64,000 nucleotides of DNA from an uncultured Eubacteriales bacterium (GTDB lineage: Bacteria > Bacillota > Clostridia > Oscillospirales > Acutalibacteraceae), in assembly GCA_949068525.1 (NCBI GenBank), contig CARTIQ010000002.1, positions 1 to 64,000 on the forward strand, read 5' to 3'. Shown here in pieces: positions 7,984 to 17,400 of the stretch (positions are counted from its first letter, which is position 1; each line of letters begins with the position of its first letter). The translations under genes and the position numbers were made by a program. Below the pieces are notes generated by a model. The model did no database searches and had not been told where the DNA came from. It saw only the letters and a program-made list of their open reading frames with translations.

Positions 7984-9153
7984 TTACATATTTTTATTTT
8001 CTATTTTTCCATCACAAATAACCAAACTCGGCTTTTTCATCACGTCAAACGGCGAACCATTAAACACCACTAGGTCTGCATCCTTCCCCTCGCTTATAGA
8101 CCCCACTCTATCGGTAATATTGCAAATCCGCGCTGGGTTTATCGTTATGGCCCTAAGCGCCTCATATTCGTCCATACCCTCACGCACCGCTACGGCGGCA
8201 CAAAGTGGCAAATATTGTATCGGCGTTTCTGGGTGATCTGTTATAATCCCTATCATAATATCATTTTTCGCTAGAATTTCCGGCGTTTTTGTAGATAAAT
8301 TCGCAAGTTCTGGCTTAGATCTATCCGTCAATATCGGTCCGCTCAAGACATTAACTCGCTCCGACTTTAGCCTATCCGCAATAAGATGTCCCTCCGTTGC
8401 GTGCACGATAGTGTAATCGATATCAAATTCCTTGGCAATCCTGATAGCAGTAAAGATATCATCAGACCGGTGCGCGTGGATATGCGCGGGTATTTCCCTT
8501 CTCAGCAGCGGGATCAAAGCCTCACATTTCGCATCATACTCCGGCCAATCGTACTCTGACGGGCTTTCCTCTGCCTTCGTTTTGTCGCAAAGATATCTCT
8601 TGGCCTTGTTCAGCTGCTCCCGAATAATCGCAGCCGTCGCCATCCTCGTCATTGGAGGCTGATTTTTATCGTTGTAAATCATTTTTGGGTTCTCTCCAAG
8701 CGCGAACTTCACTGCTACTGTAGGCTTTATAACCATATCATCCACACAAACACCCGATGTTTTCATTGCTAAAAGCTGCCCACCAATAGGATTAGCGCTC
8801 CCCGGGCCAGTTACCACTGTTGTCACACCGGCTAAAAGAGCCTCCCTAAAACTTCTGTCCATCGGGTTCACCGCGTCGATAGCCTTTAGCTGTGGTGTGG
8901 TCGGGTCCGTATATTCGTTGCCGTCCTCACCCTCAATCCCCAATCCATTTTCAAACAGCCCCATGTGCGTGTGGGCGTCCACAAAGCCCGGGTAGACACT
9001 CTGGCCACTAAGGTTAATCTCCTCTTCGTCCGTCAGACCGCCCAGCTCGTCCATTTTGCCGACTTTGGCTATCTTCCCATCCTTCACAAAAATGAACCCA
9101 CTCTCGATCACACCGGCGCTCATTGTGTATATCTTCGCGTTGGTCAGTAACAT
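7984..9153 (-). CDS. Amidohydrolase-superfamily metal hydrolase
   Basis: The 389-residue protein has the amidohydrolase layout: an N-terminal beta-sandwich half, then GFVDAHTHMG (the HxH metal motif), AHIHAHRSDD and VHATEGH (two metal-ligand His), ITDHPETP (catalytic Asp), and a C-terminal GSISEGKDADLVVFNG that closes the sandwich. It resembles imidazolonepropionase-like and Xaa-Pro dipeptidase-like members, so a cyclic amide or dipeptide substrate is possible, but the substrate cannot be assigned. I chose the ATG at 9153, seven codons inside the longest frame, because AAGGAG lies 6 nt before it. It follows the S1-domain gene by 94 bp. Confidence 0.85.
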   Translation of the reverse strand: MLLTNAKIYTMSAGVIESGFIFVKDGKIAKVGKMDELGGLTDEEEINLSGQSVYPGFVDAHTHMGLFENGLGIEGEDGNEYTDPTTPQLKAIDAVNPMDRSFREALLAGVTTVVTGPGSANPIGGQLLAMKTSGVCVDDMVIKPTVAVKFALGENPKMIYNDKNQPPMTRMATAAIIREQLNKAKRYLCDKTKAEESPSEYDWPEYDAKCEALIPLLRREIPAHIHAHRSDDIFTAIRIAKEFDIDYTIVHATEGHLIADRLKSERVNVLSGPILTDRSKPELANLSTKTPEILAKNDIMIGIITDHPETPIQYLPLCAAVAVREGMDEYEALRAITINPARICNITDRVGSISEGKDADLVVFNGSPFDVMKKPSLVICDGKIENKNM

Positions 9154-9247
9154 AAAATGCTCCTTTTTCGCCATTATTCTAGCCGTTCAAGCAAAAAGAG
9201 CCGACCCTATTCCCATTGTTTCGACCCTTTTTCTCTTTAGCCATATA

Positions 9248-9739
9248 TTAATGTTGAGTGCCTCTTCTCGAAAAGCTCCCTCGTTTCGATTCTGTCGCGC
9301 GTTTTAAGTCCGAAATTTTTTCTTCGCTCTTGTGCTTAAAAGATTGCAACATCTCTTCAAAGTCCACCGCACCACCATTTTTGCTCTCCTGCAAAGAGCT
9401 TCTTCCGCGTCTTTCCGGCCTATTATTGGTATTTGATCTAACAAAATTATGTCCCTGCCCGCGGCTTTGTCCCGAAGGTTGCGCATCTTTTGGTCCCGTT
9501 TTTGCCGGCATCAGCTGCTTTATAGAAAGCCGTATCTCGTTTTTCTCCGAAATGCTGATAACCTTCGCCTTAACAGCTTGGCCAACCTTCAAATAGTCGT
9601 TGATGTCTCGAACAAAATCGCTCGAAACCTCCGAAATATGGACCATCCCAGTCTTTCCGTCCGGAAAATCGACAAACGCTCCAAAGTTAGTTATCCCCGC
9701 TACTTTGCCTTCCAACACCATTCCAACCTCTATTTGCAT
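9248..9739 (-). CDS. yabR: S1 RNA-binding domain protein (YabR-like)
   Basis: Residues 1-75 form one S1 domain (GMVLEGKVAGITNFGAFVDF, GMVHISEVS, IRLSIKQL). The remaining 88 residues are a low-complexity basic tail with RGQGHNF and RRGRSS patches, then a helical segment, suited to RNA or ribosome contact. The order yabP, yabQ, divIC, S1 protein is that of Bacillus and many Clostridia, where this gene is yabR, related to general stress protein 13. Its biochemical role is not settled. It is the last gene of the sporulation/division cluster. Confidence 0.88.
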   Translation of the reverse strand: MQIEVGMVLEGKVAGITNFGAFVDFPDGKTGMVHISEVSSDFVRDINDYLKVGQAVKAKVISISEKNEIRLSIKQLMPAKTGPKDAQPSGQSRGQGHNFVRSNTNNRPERRGRSSLQESKNGGAVDFEEMLQSFKHKSEEKISDLKRATESKRGSFSRRGTQH

Positions 9740-9794
9740 AAAATAAAAAAGCTCTCCTTTTTAAGTTTAATCTCAAAATCAGCACATTCCAACT

Positions 9795-10103
9795 CTATCT
9801 ATTCACAAAAATTCTCTCTTTTGGCTTTGACATATTCAGTTCTCGCGCCTTTTTTACAAAATATTCCTCATTCTCCTCATCAGTCGCGTTGTAAACCTTT
9901 TTTAGCTCATCGTTTTTAGTCTTTTGCTGCTCCAACTCCGCACTAATACTTCTCAAATGTTCCTTTTTATCGTTTATTTTAACGAACTGATTGAGGATCG
10001 CGAAGCTCATATAAAAAACAAACAGCAACACCGAGGCTTTTACTGCCCATTTAACTAAATTTTTATTGATGCTGGCGGGTTTTTTTATCACTTTAAATTC
10101 CAT
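9795..10103 (-). CDS. divIC: Septum formation protein DivIC/FtsB-like
   Basis: This 102-residue bitopic protein has a short basic N-terminus, one membrane helix (about residues 24-44) and a coiled coil (residues 47-75), then a small conserved end (EEYFVKKARELNMSKPKERIFVN). This is the DivIC/FtsB/FtsL architecture. DivIC works with FtsL and DivIB to activate septal peptidoglycan synthesis at the division site. Its place between yabQ and the S1 gene matches the conserved order in spore formers. Confidence 0.9.
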   Translation of the reverse strand: MEFKVIKKPASINKNLVKWAVKASVLLFVFYMSFAILNQFVKINDKKEHLRSISAELEQQKTKNDELKKVYNATDEENEEYFVKKARELNMSKPKERIFVNR

Positions 10104-10177
10104 TATTTCGTAAATATTCCTTTCGCGAAAGTTTAAAGTTTATTTATTATACCACAGCATCGCCCGAATTTCAACAA

Positions 10178-10675
10178 CTATTTTAGCTTTCCTTTATTTT
10201 TGTTTGATTTTTTCTTTTTGGGTGGTTTTATCCAAAAAACTTTTTTGAGAGCTACTGCTTTTATCACTTTAAGTTTGTCGGTAACGGCAGATTTTACCTT
10301 AATAATTTTGCCTTTGGGGAGTTTGGATACCGCGTAATTTTTGAAAATTCGCACGATTTTTATTGCAAATTCTACTACCTTTAAAATAATTTTATAGATG
10401 AATTTGCCCACTGTTGCCCGATAAATCAGCCATCCGACGGCCTCCCCCACAACAATGTAAATGCGGATCTCTCCACCGTTCGTCACCAGCATGTACACAA
10501 ACGTGATTACAGCGCTCACTATGAAGTATAGCACGTCCTGAGCAAATATGCGTACTAGGTTTTCTTTAATCACTGCGTTAAAAACCCCGATTATATCGTA
10601 GATTACTCCCAACACCGCTCCCAAGATTGCCGAAAACAAAAAGATAGTTAACTGCGAAGCTACTGTCGATCCCAT
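10178..10675 (-). CDS. yabQ: Spore cortex protein YabQ
   Basis: The 165-residue product has three to four membrane helices in residues 5-85 (LGAVLGVIYDIIGVF matches the YabQ family start) and a lysine-rich tail ending in a run of K and N. In Bacillus subtilis YabQ localises to the forespore membrane and is needed for cortex formation. I chose the ATG at 10675, with GGAG 9 nt upstream, over a GTG two codons earlier. It begins 12 bp after yabP and is clearly co-transcribed. Confidence 0.9.
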   Translation of the reverse strand: MGSTVASQLTIFLFSAILGAVLGVIYDIIGVFNAVIKENLVRIFAQDVLYFIVSAVITFVYMLVTNGGEIRIYIVVGEAVGWLIYRATVGKFIYKIILKVVEFAIKIVRIFKNYAVSKLPKGKIIKVKSAVTDKLKVIKAVALKKVFWIKPPKKKKSNKNKGKLK

Positions 10676-10687
10676 CTCCACGCACTC

Positions 10688-10969
10688 CTATCTAAACAGC
10701 TTTGAGAAAAAACCTTTCTCCGCCGGCCGGTCTTCTGTATATTCAAGCCGGCTCACTTCTCCATCCAGCTCCAAATCGCCACTGTCCAGATTTATCTTAT
10801 TGATATGCAGTCCCGTACCTTTTATCGTCAACTCTCCCAAGTCCGTGTACGCCACCACTGTGCTATCGTCAAAACTATCAACGTCAAGTACCCCAGATAT
10901 ATTCAGCAATTTTCGCTCTTTCAATATCAAATTATGTGTCAGATTCGCGCATCTCTTCTCTTCCGGCAT
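10688..10969 (-). CDS. yabP: Sporulation protein YabP
   Basis: This 93-residue protein matches the YabP/YqfC family: HNLILKERKLLNISGVLDVDSFDD, then alternating beta strands with LGELTIKGTGLHINKINLDSGDLELDG. It is expressed in the mother cell in Bacillus and linked to coat or cortex assembly. It leads the yabP-yabQ-divIC-S1 unit. In Bacillus the RNA-binding protein YabO (RqcP) precedes yabP. The 186 bp upstream here hold no such gene. Confidence 0.93.
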   Translation of the reverse strand: MPEEKRCANLTHNLILKERKLLNISGVLDVDSFDDSTVVAYTDLGELTIKGTGLHINKINLDSGDLELDGEVSRLEYTEDRPAEKGFFSKLFR

Positions 10970-11109
10970 CTTCTTCCCTCACAATTATCATGTTTATTTA
11001 TAAAAATAATTATGAGCTCTACCTCGCCAATATTCCTATATTTTGCCGCCTTGTAGTCAACGCAAACCCCGATGCTCTCACATAAATTTAATATTTTAGC
11101 AAAATAAAA

Positions 11110-11137
11110 ATCGACTCCCCGTTAAAGAGGAGCCGAT
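11110..11137 (-). terminator. Rho-independent terminator of the HU gene
   Basis: Read on the minus strand, a strong stem pairs ATCGGCTCC with GGGGAGTCGAT around a small loop and is followed by TTTTATTTT. It starts about 20 nt after the HU stop codon. Confidence 0.85.
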
Positions 11138-11155
11138 CTAAGCCAAAACTTAAGC

Positions 11156-11434
11156 TTATTTGCCGCCGACTGCTTTTTTAAACACAGCGCCTGCTGTAAA
11201 TGCAGGTACATCACGTGCAGGAATTGTGATCGGCTTGCCTGTTCTTGGGTCGCGGCCAGATCTCTTGTTGCGATGACGTTTTGAAAATGTTCCAAAACCA
11301 ATGAGTTGAACTTTGTCGCCCTTCTTAACAGCCTTAACTACTGTCTCAACAATAGTCGAAACTGCCTTTTCAGAATCCTTCTTAGAAAGACCGCTTTTTT
11401 TTGCTACCGCTGCAACCAAATCCGTTTTGTTCAT
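11156..11434 (-). CDS. hup: DNA-binding protein HU
   Basis: The 92-residue protein is a complete HU-family nucleoid protein: MNKTDLVAAVAKKSGLSKKD, the GFGTFSKRHRNKRSGRDP beta-arm region, GKPITIPA and a C-terminal VFKKAV. It bends and compacts DNA as a dimer. The start at 11434 is fixed by GGAGG 8 nt upstream. An in-frame extension of 29 residues has no ribosome site. It has its own promoter and terminator and sits between spoVB-like and yabP, as in several Clostridia. Confidence 0.97.
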   Translation of the reverse strand: MNKTDLVAAVAKKSGLSKKDSEKAVSTIVETVVKAVKKGDKVQLIGFGTFSKRHRNKRSGRDPRTGKPITIPARDVPAFTAGAVFKKAVGGK

Positions 11435-11568
11435 TTTTTCTACCTCCATTTTTTTATTATTCATCAAAGCGATTGCTTTGAGAATTAGCTTAAATTTTAG
11501 TTTTAAAAACTTACGTAACACCTTAATTTATAAATGGCTTTAAATCGCTGCTTTCTAAAACTTCCTAC

Positions 11569-11597
11569 ATTATATCCCATATTTTTTAATTTGTCTA
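11569..11597 (-). promoter_or_regulatory. Sigma-A-type promoter of the HU gene
   Basis: On the minus strand TAGACA (11592-11597) and a perfect TATAAT (11569-11574) are separated by 17 nt. The predicted start lies about 130 nt upstream of the HU ATG, giving an A+T-rich leader. Confidence 0.75.
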
Positions 11598-11675
11598 CTA
11601 TTTTTTTAAAATTTATTGAAAAAATTTTTAAACAGCCTTGAAAAAATGTTCATATTTTGTCGAACAAGATCAATT

Positions 11676-13463
11676 TTAACTTATAAAATGTAATTTTTCA
11701 AGTATTTTTATAAATTTTTCTCCCCTTGGCAAAAGTTTTATATCATCACGAGTCACTCCGCCCAGTGTTATCAACGAAAACGCATACATAACAGCGGCAA
11801 AAATTACCGATAAAACTATGGCTACAATTAGCGGTACTTGTCCTTTTAGCAACAACATTGCCACTTTTGCTGCCAGTCCACAAATTAGCGACGCTGCAAA
11901 AGGCTTTGCTATAGTCCCAATAAAATCTGGAATTATCCTCGTGTTTTTAAATAGCTCTACCATTGCAGCGCCCAATATGAACGCATACCCTACCAAAGTT
12001 CCTATTCCGGCGCCTTGGATATTTATTTTAGGGATTCCTACCAGCGTATAATTTACGATTATTTTTATAATTAGCCCCGCCGAGATGATCTTTACAGGCA
12101 AGTCAACTCTGCCAATAGCCTGCAACATACTGCATATGGGAGTGCTAGCTGCTGTAAATATCATTGCTACGCCTAATACTGGGATTATCCCTGCTGCAAT
12201 GCTCACTGCGTTAGGGCGACTTGCATAAATCACACTCAAGAGCTCTGGCCCGATGACTGCAAGGCCTATTCCTGCAGGGATCGTAACCATCATTGTCATC
12301 CTTATTACTGTTTCCATACCCTTTTTCAACTTTTTTTCGTCCTGCAACGTCCATGCTCTGGTTACAGAGGGCAACGCGACTATTCCAAAAGCCTGCGTTA
12401 TTGCCGGAAGCAGCATCATCAGCGGCAACGTGAACGAGTAGCACCCCATCAAGAATCCGTGCACGCCATCTTTACTTTTTATTATGGTTTCGCCGATTTT
12501 ATCCCCGTACTGCGTCAATAATTCGCCTGGAAACGTTAACATTATACACTGGATGCGGTATAAAATCAAGGCAGTGTCTATTAATCCTGCTAGATTCATA
12601 ATTATTGCACCCAATCCTATTGGGAATGCGCTTTTTATTAGTGTTTTTGCTATCAACTTACCGCCTCTTGCCTGTGGTGACTCCGATATCTCCTCTTTTG
12701 TGATTCCGTCTCCACGCAGTTTGTCTTGTAGCACCAAGTACAAAAATCCAGCCGCCGCACCTAGTGAGATCCCTAAAATTGCTCCAGCCGAAGCTAATGG
12801 CATTATTGCAGCCTCTGCTAGCTCTCGTGTTGCGTATGCGCGACCCAAAAACGTCCCGCGTGCCGCATATTCACTCATTCCAAAGTGTATTATGCTATAC
12901 GACGTCACATAGCCGATAAAAAATTTGCAGCAGGCTTCGATTACCTCCGACGTGGCCGTTGGAGTCATGTTTTTGAGCCCTTGATAGTAGCCTCTGTAGA
13001 TCGACATTAGACAGGCGAAAAATATTGTAGGAGCAAGCGCCAACACTGAGTATACCGCTCCTGGAACGTGCACAAATGGCAAATTAGGAACTACGAAGGC
13101 CCCTAGCGCCATCAAGAGTAACCCCACTGTGCCGGTTAACAAGAATATCGGTGTGCAGATTTTTTTTATCTTTTTTACGTCGCGATAGCGGCCGTTTGCC
13201 ACACTTTCTGAAACCATCCGCGAAATAGCGATAGGTAACCCCGCAGTTGCAAGCGCAAACAGCGGATTGTATATCTCGTAGGCCACCGTAAAGTATGTTG
13301 CGCCAGTCGGTCCGATCATTCCCGTTACGAAAATCCGGAACAGAATCCCCATCAGCTTTACCAAAAACAAGCTGCCAGTTAAAATTACAGTTCCCTGCAC
13401 AAAACTTTGATCCCTTCTTCTTCCGTTTGCAGCCAAACTCCTACTGCGACTATGCTTATTCAC
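11676..13463 (-). CDS. spoVB: SpoVB-like MOP-superfamily lipid flippase
   Basis: This 595-residue protein has fourteen or so membrane helices in the SpoVB/MurJ/Wzx pattern. It opens with QGTVILTGSLFLVKLMGILFRIF, then PTGATYFTVAYEIYNPLFALATAGLP and later GLIDTALILYR. SpoVB-type proteins are thought to move lipid-linked cell-wall precursors across the membrane and are needed for spore cortex. The gene order (this, HU, yabP, yabQ, divIC) matches the Bacillus yabM block, so the YabM/SpoVB-like subfamily fits. I chose GTG at 13463 because GGAG lies 7 nt before it and the promoter at 13500-13528 starts transcription near 13493, which makes the longer GTG at 13496 unlikely. Confidence 0.9.
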   Translation of the reverse strand: MNKHSRSRSLAANGRRRDQSFVQGTVILTGSLFLVKLMGILFRIFVTGMIGPTGATYFTVAYEIYNPLFALATAGLPIAISRMVSESVANGRYRDVKKIKKICTPIFLLTGTVGLLLMALGAFVVPNLPFVHVPGAVYSVLALAPTIFFACLMSIYRGYYQGLKNMTPTATSEVIEACCKFFIGYVTSYSIIHFGMSEYAARGTFLGRAYATRELAEAAIMPLASAGAILGISLGAAAGFLYLVLQDKLRGDGITKEEISESPQARGGKLIAKTLIKSAFPIGLGAIIMNLAGLIDTALILYRIQCIMLTFPGELLTQYGDKIGETIIKSKDGVHGFLMGCYSFTLPLMMLLPAITQAFGIVALPSVTRAWTLQDEKKLKKGMETVIRMTMMVTIPAGIGLAVIGPELLSVIYASRPNAVSIAAGIIPVLGVAMIFTAASTPICSMLQAIGRVDLPVKIISAGLIIKIIVNYTLVGIPKINIQGAGIGTLVGYAFILGAAMVELFKNTRIIPDFIGTIAKPFAASLICGLAAKVAMLLLKGQVPLIVAIVLSVIFAAVMYAFSLITLGGVTRDDIKLLPRGEKFIKILEKLHFIS

Positions 13464-13499
13464 CCAAACACTCCATTCAAACGAATTAAAATCCACTTT

Positions 13500-13528
13500 A
13501 TTATAATATCTTTAAATGAATATGTACA
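13500..13528 (-). promoter_or_regulatory. Promoter of the spoVB-like gene
   Basis: On the minus strand TGTACA (13523-13528) and TATAAT (13500-13505) are spaced by 17 nt. The -10 is perfect and the -35 is weaker. Confidence 0.6.
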
Positions 13529-13566
13529 GCCTCTGCCTCAGTATTCGCTTTGTCGCAAAATATAAT

Positions 13567-13588
13567 GAGGGCCACTTTCGCAGCCCCC
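13567..13588 (-). terminator. Terminator of the lipoprotein gene
   Basis: On the minus strand a six-pair GC-rich stem (GGGGGC with GCCCTC, one G-T pair) is followed by ATTATATTTTG. It starts about 20 nt after the lipoprotein stop. Confidence 0.55.
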
Positions 13589-13608
13589 ACTATATATTAG
13601 GAGAAATT

Positions 13609-14145
13609 TTATTTTACTTTAAAAGTTCTTGTAATCATAGTTGTGTCATTTTGTTCTTGCTCCGCTGTTTGCCCAGCCTTGCATACCCTTACCGTTACAT
13701 CAGAGTCATCCTGCAGAATATATGCTTCATAAACATCCACAGTTTTGCCGGCCTCTACTTTTGTTAACATATTTTCTATGTCATGATCTTGATTTTCCAT
13801 AGAAGCCTGTCGGCACGCGGTATCGTTTTGATATGCTTCTGCCGAAAGTACGTCTGCAAACTTAACCGTCTTATTCGATCCGTTTGTAAACCTATAGGTA
13901 ACCAGCAACGCATTTTTGTCGTTACTTGATTTCGTTACCTCCGAATTCGTTATTGCTATTGCAAAGTCCCCTATTTTACCTTCGTTTTGCTGAGTCGTTG
14001 TCGGCTCCGGCTCTACGGTGTTATCTTCATAGCGGCCTTGCGAATCGTTATTTCCTATGGTCGTAGTTGAGTTTTGGCTACATCCGCATCCAGAAAAAAG
14101 CAACGTTATTGCCATTGTCATTATAAAAGCCATTCCTTTTTTCAT
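13609..14145 (-). CDS. Lipoprotein with a DUF5067-like Ig-type domain
   Basis: The 178-residue product starts with a signal peptide and a lipobox (LLFSGC, Cys21), so it should be lipid-anchored on the outer face of the membrane. A Thr/Asn/Glu-rich linker covers residues 23-55. The remaining 120 residues form a beta-rich domain starting IGDFAIAITNSEVTKSSNDKNALLVTYRFTN-like, the pattern of DUF4352/DUF5067 immunoglobulin-like domains found on Gram-positive lipoproteins. Its function is unknown. It is a single-gene unit with its own promoter and terminator. Confidence 0.85.
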   Translation of the reverse strand: MKKGMAFIMTMAITLLFSGCGCSQNSTTTIGNNDSQGRYEDNTVEPEPTTTQQNEGKIGDFAIAITNSEVTKSSNDKNALLVTYRFTNGSNKTVKFADVLSAEAYQNDTACRQASMENQDHDIENMLTKVEAGKTVDVYEAYILQDDSDVTVRVCKAGQTAEQEQNDTTMITRTFKVK

Positions 14146-14187
14146 ACACTCGCCTCTTTCTTAATTTTTCTTTCAACCGTTAGTTGG

Positions 14188-14216
14188 ATTTTATCATAAC
14201 AGATAATTAAATGCAA
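14188..14216 (-). promoter_or_regulatory. Sigma-A promoter of the lipoprotein gene
   Basis: On the minus strand TTGCAT (14211-14216) and TAAAAT (14188-14193) have exact 17-nt spacing. The ATG of the lipoprotein is about 40 nt downstream, with a GAAAGAGG-type ribosome site. Confidence 0.8.
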
Positions 14217-14456
14217 TAGTTTATTTTAACTTCGTTAAAACCGCACAAATATATCTATAAAATTATATGGAAGTCTTCGATATTGCAGCACATAAATCTA
14301 AATTGCGTTGTTTTTTTGTGCGCTTTTGCCTTTTATCAACGGAGCCCGAGGCTATTTTTGCCTTTAATTACCACATTTCGCTTTTAAAATATTTTTATAA
14401 ATTTAAATTTTACTTCTTACATATTTATTGCCAATAATTTTATCATTTATTCATGG
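14217..14456. other. A+T-rich intergenic stretch downstream of dnaE
   Basis: Together with the lipoprotein promoter this is a 311-bp gap. I see no coding frame, tRNA or strong U-tract hairpin in it. One short GC patch (GCCTCGGGC near 14345) might form part of a weak dnaE terminator. Confidence 0.5.
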
Positions 14457-17400
14457 CTAATCCCTTAGCGCAACGTTTCTCTCTCCTATTTTATTCTTTA
14501 GCTCCTCGATTAATACGTCGTTTTTTGCGATCCACATTTTTCTGGGCGCCTGCACAAGCTTTTTTTCGTCCTCCAAAAAAATATATACTGGCGTACCTCC
14601 CTCAAATATGCTTAAAAGTAGCATTACCCGCTCATACTCTTCGCTCAATTTGCTTTTTACCTTTATATATAGGCCGGGATTTTTTGTCGGTTTTTGAGGT
14701 TCTTGCGTTCCCGATTGCTCACCTATTTCGCTAAGCTTAGGAGCTTCTACCACTTCGTCGCACATTAATTTGGGCGCTTCGTCTTCTCGAACACTTATTC
14801 TTGCGTGCAACTCCACTATATTGCCCTCTCTTAGCAAAAATGAGCTTTTTTCTAGCACCGACCCAAAAACCATCATCTCCATTGTGCCGTACACATCCTC
14901 AATGCTCACGTAGGCGAATGTATTATTGTTTTTGGACGTTTTTAGCTTTACCTCCGAGATTATCGCCAAGATCTTTATTCTGTCTCCGTCCTTATACTTT
15001 GGGACTTCTTCTCTCGCGCAATTTACGATGTCGCTTATTTTTGCGTAATGCTGCGACTTTATAAGCTCTGCGAACTCCGACAGTGGGTGCCCCGACAGAT
15101 AGAGCCCCGTGATTTCTTTTTCCATTTTTAAAAGTTCCGTTTGCGAAAATTCCGTTAATTCCGGCATTTTTATTGGCTCCCGAGCCTCCGTCATTTGCAT
15201 TGTGTCAAAAAATCCCATCTGCCCCTCGATGTTGTTCCGCTTTTCTGCCAAGAGCCCCTCAAATATGCCGTCCAAAACGGTTAGCATCTGCCTACGGTTG
15301 GCGCCCATATTGTCGAACGCGCCGCCTTTTATCAGGCTTTCTACCACTTTTTTTTGAACATCCTTTGTGTACATTCGCTTACAAAAATCATACAGCGACG
15401 TGAATTTCCCATTTTTTCGCTCTTCCAGAATTCTATCTGTTGGAGCTCTCCCTAGGCTTTTTATTGCCAAAAGTCCAAACCGGATATTCTCGCCTGAGAC
15501 GGCAAATGCGGCCTCGCTTTCGTTTACATCTGGCGGTAGCACCCCGATCCCTAAGTTTTTGCATTCTTCGATGTACTCCACGACTTTATTTATGTTATCG
15601 AACACGCTCGTAATCAGTGAAGCCATATACTCTTTGGGGTATTTGCACTTCAAAAACGCAGTCTGATACGATATCAGCGCGTACGCGGCGGCGTGCGATT
15701 TATTAAACGCGTACGAGGCAAAGCTTTCAATCTCGGAATATATGCTCGATGCAACCTCTTCGCTGATTCCTCTACGGATACACCCCTCTACCTCGACACT
15801 GCCGTCCTCGCCAACCAGGCCATGAATGAAGATCTGGTGTTCCCTCTCCATCACGTCCTTTTTCTTTTTAGACATCGCTCTGCGCACGATATCTGCTTGT
15901 CCAAGCGAGAACCCCGCTAGCTTGCGGAAAATTTGCATAACCTGCTCCTGATACACGATGCATCCGTACGTTACGGCTAAGATGTCCTCCAAAAGTGGAT
16001 GCTTGTATTTTATTTTGTCCGGATGGTGCCGGTTCTCGATATATTGCGGGATAGAGCTCATTGGCCCCGGCCTATACAATGAAATTACCGCTATCAAATC
16101 TTCAATGCTATCGGGCTTTAGCTGCATTAATACATTCTTCATTCCCACCGATTCGTACTGGAAAACCCCTTGCGTTTGTCCTTTTGCCATCATGGCAAAG
16201 ACTTCTGCATCGTGCAAATCGATGTCTTCTACCCTAAAGCCCGGTTCTGCTCGGTTTATTATCTTTTCAGTGTCCTTTATCACCGTCAAAGTACGCAGTC
16301 CCAAAAAGTCCATCTTCAAAAGTCCCAGCTCTTCGAGGTTCGTCATTGTAAACTGCGTTACTATGGCTTCGTCATTCTTCGCCAGCGGCACATACTCGCT
16401 CACCGGCCGCTCCGTTATTACGACTCCGGCTGCGTGCGTGGAGGCATGCCGCGGCATTCCTTCTAGCTTTTGCGCCATGTCGATTAAATCCTTGACTTGT
16501 GAGCTTTCTTCGTACTTCTTTTTCAGTTCTGGTGAAGTTTCTAGCGCCTTTTGTATCGTCACACCCAGTTCCATCGGCACAAGTTTCGCCACAGAGTCCA
16601 CCTGAGCATACGGCATAGCGAGAACGCGCCCCACATCCCGGATTGCGCCTCTTGCGGCCATGGTTCCAAACGTGATTATCTGAGCCACGTGGTCGCTGCC
16701 GTACTTTCGTATCACATAATCTATGACTTCCTGCCGCCGCACGTAGCAAAAGTCGATGTCGAAGTCCGGCATACTCACGCGTTCGGGGTTCAAGAACCGC
16801 TCAAACAGCAAATTATACTTTATCGGGTCGATGCCGGTGATTCCAATACAATAGGCCGCCAAACTGCCCGCACCCGAGCCTCTACCTGGCCCCACGGCGA
16901 TTCCCACGCTCTTTGCATAGCTCACAAAGTCGTTCACAATGAGGTAATAGTCCACATAGCCCATGCTCTTTATTGTGGAAAGCTCATACTCAAGCCGTTC
17001 TACTACCTTTTTATCCGGATTTTCTCCATATTTTTCGCGCAATCCTTTATAGCACTGCGCTTTAAAGTATTCATAGTGATCTTGGCCTGCGGGGACATCA
17101 AATTGGGGTAATTTTGTTTTTCCAAATTCGAACTCAACATTGCATTGTTCCGCGATTTTTGCAGTATTCTCAATTGCACCTTCGTAGCTGTCAAACAGCG
17201 CGCGCATCTCCGCTTCGGACTTTATGTACACCTGATCCGTGCCGAAGTCCATTTTGTCGTCGTCCTCAACCGTATGGTTCGTCTGTATACACAGCAAAAT
17301 CTCGTGCATTCGGCTATCTTCCTGCGTAATATAGTGGCAATCGTTCGTCGCGACCATCTGAATGCCTGTTTCCTTCGATAGGCGCGCCAGCATCGGCAGA

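Noticed and set aside
10970..11109. Possible yabO/RqcP remnant before yabP
   Set aside because: One minus-strand frame is open for about 40 codons but lacks a start and shows no S4-domain pattern.
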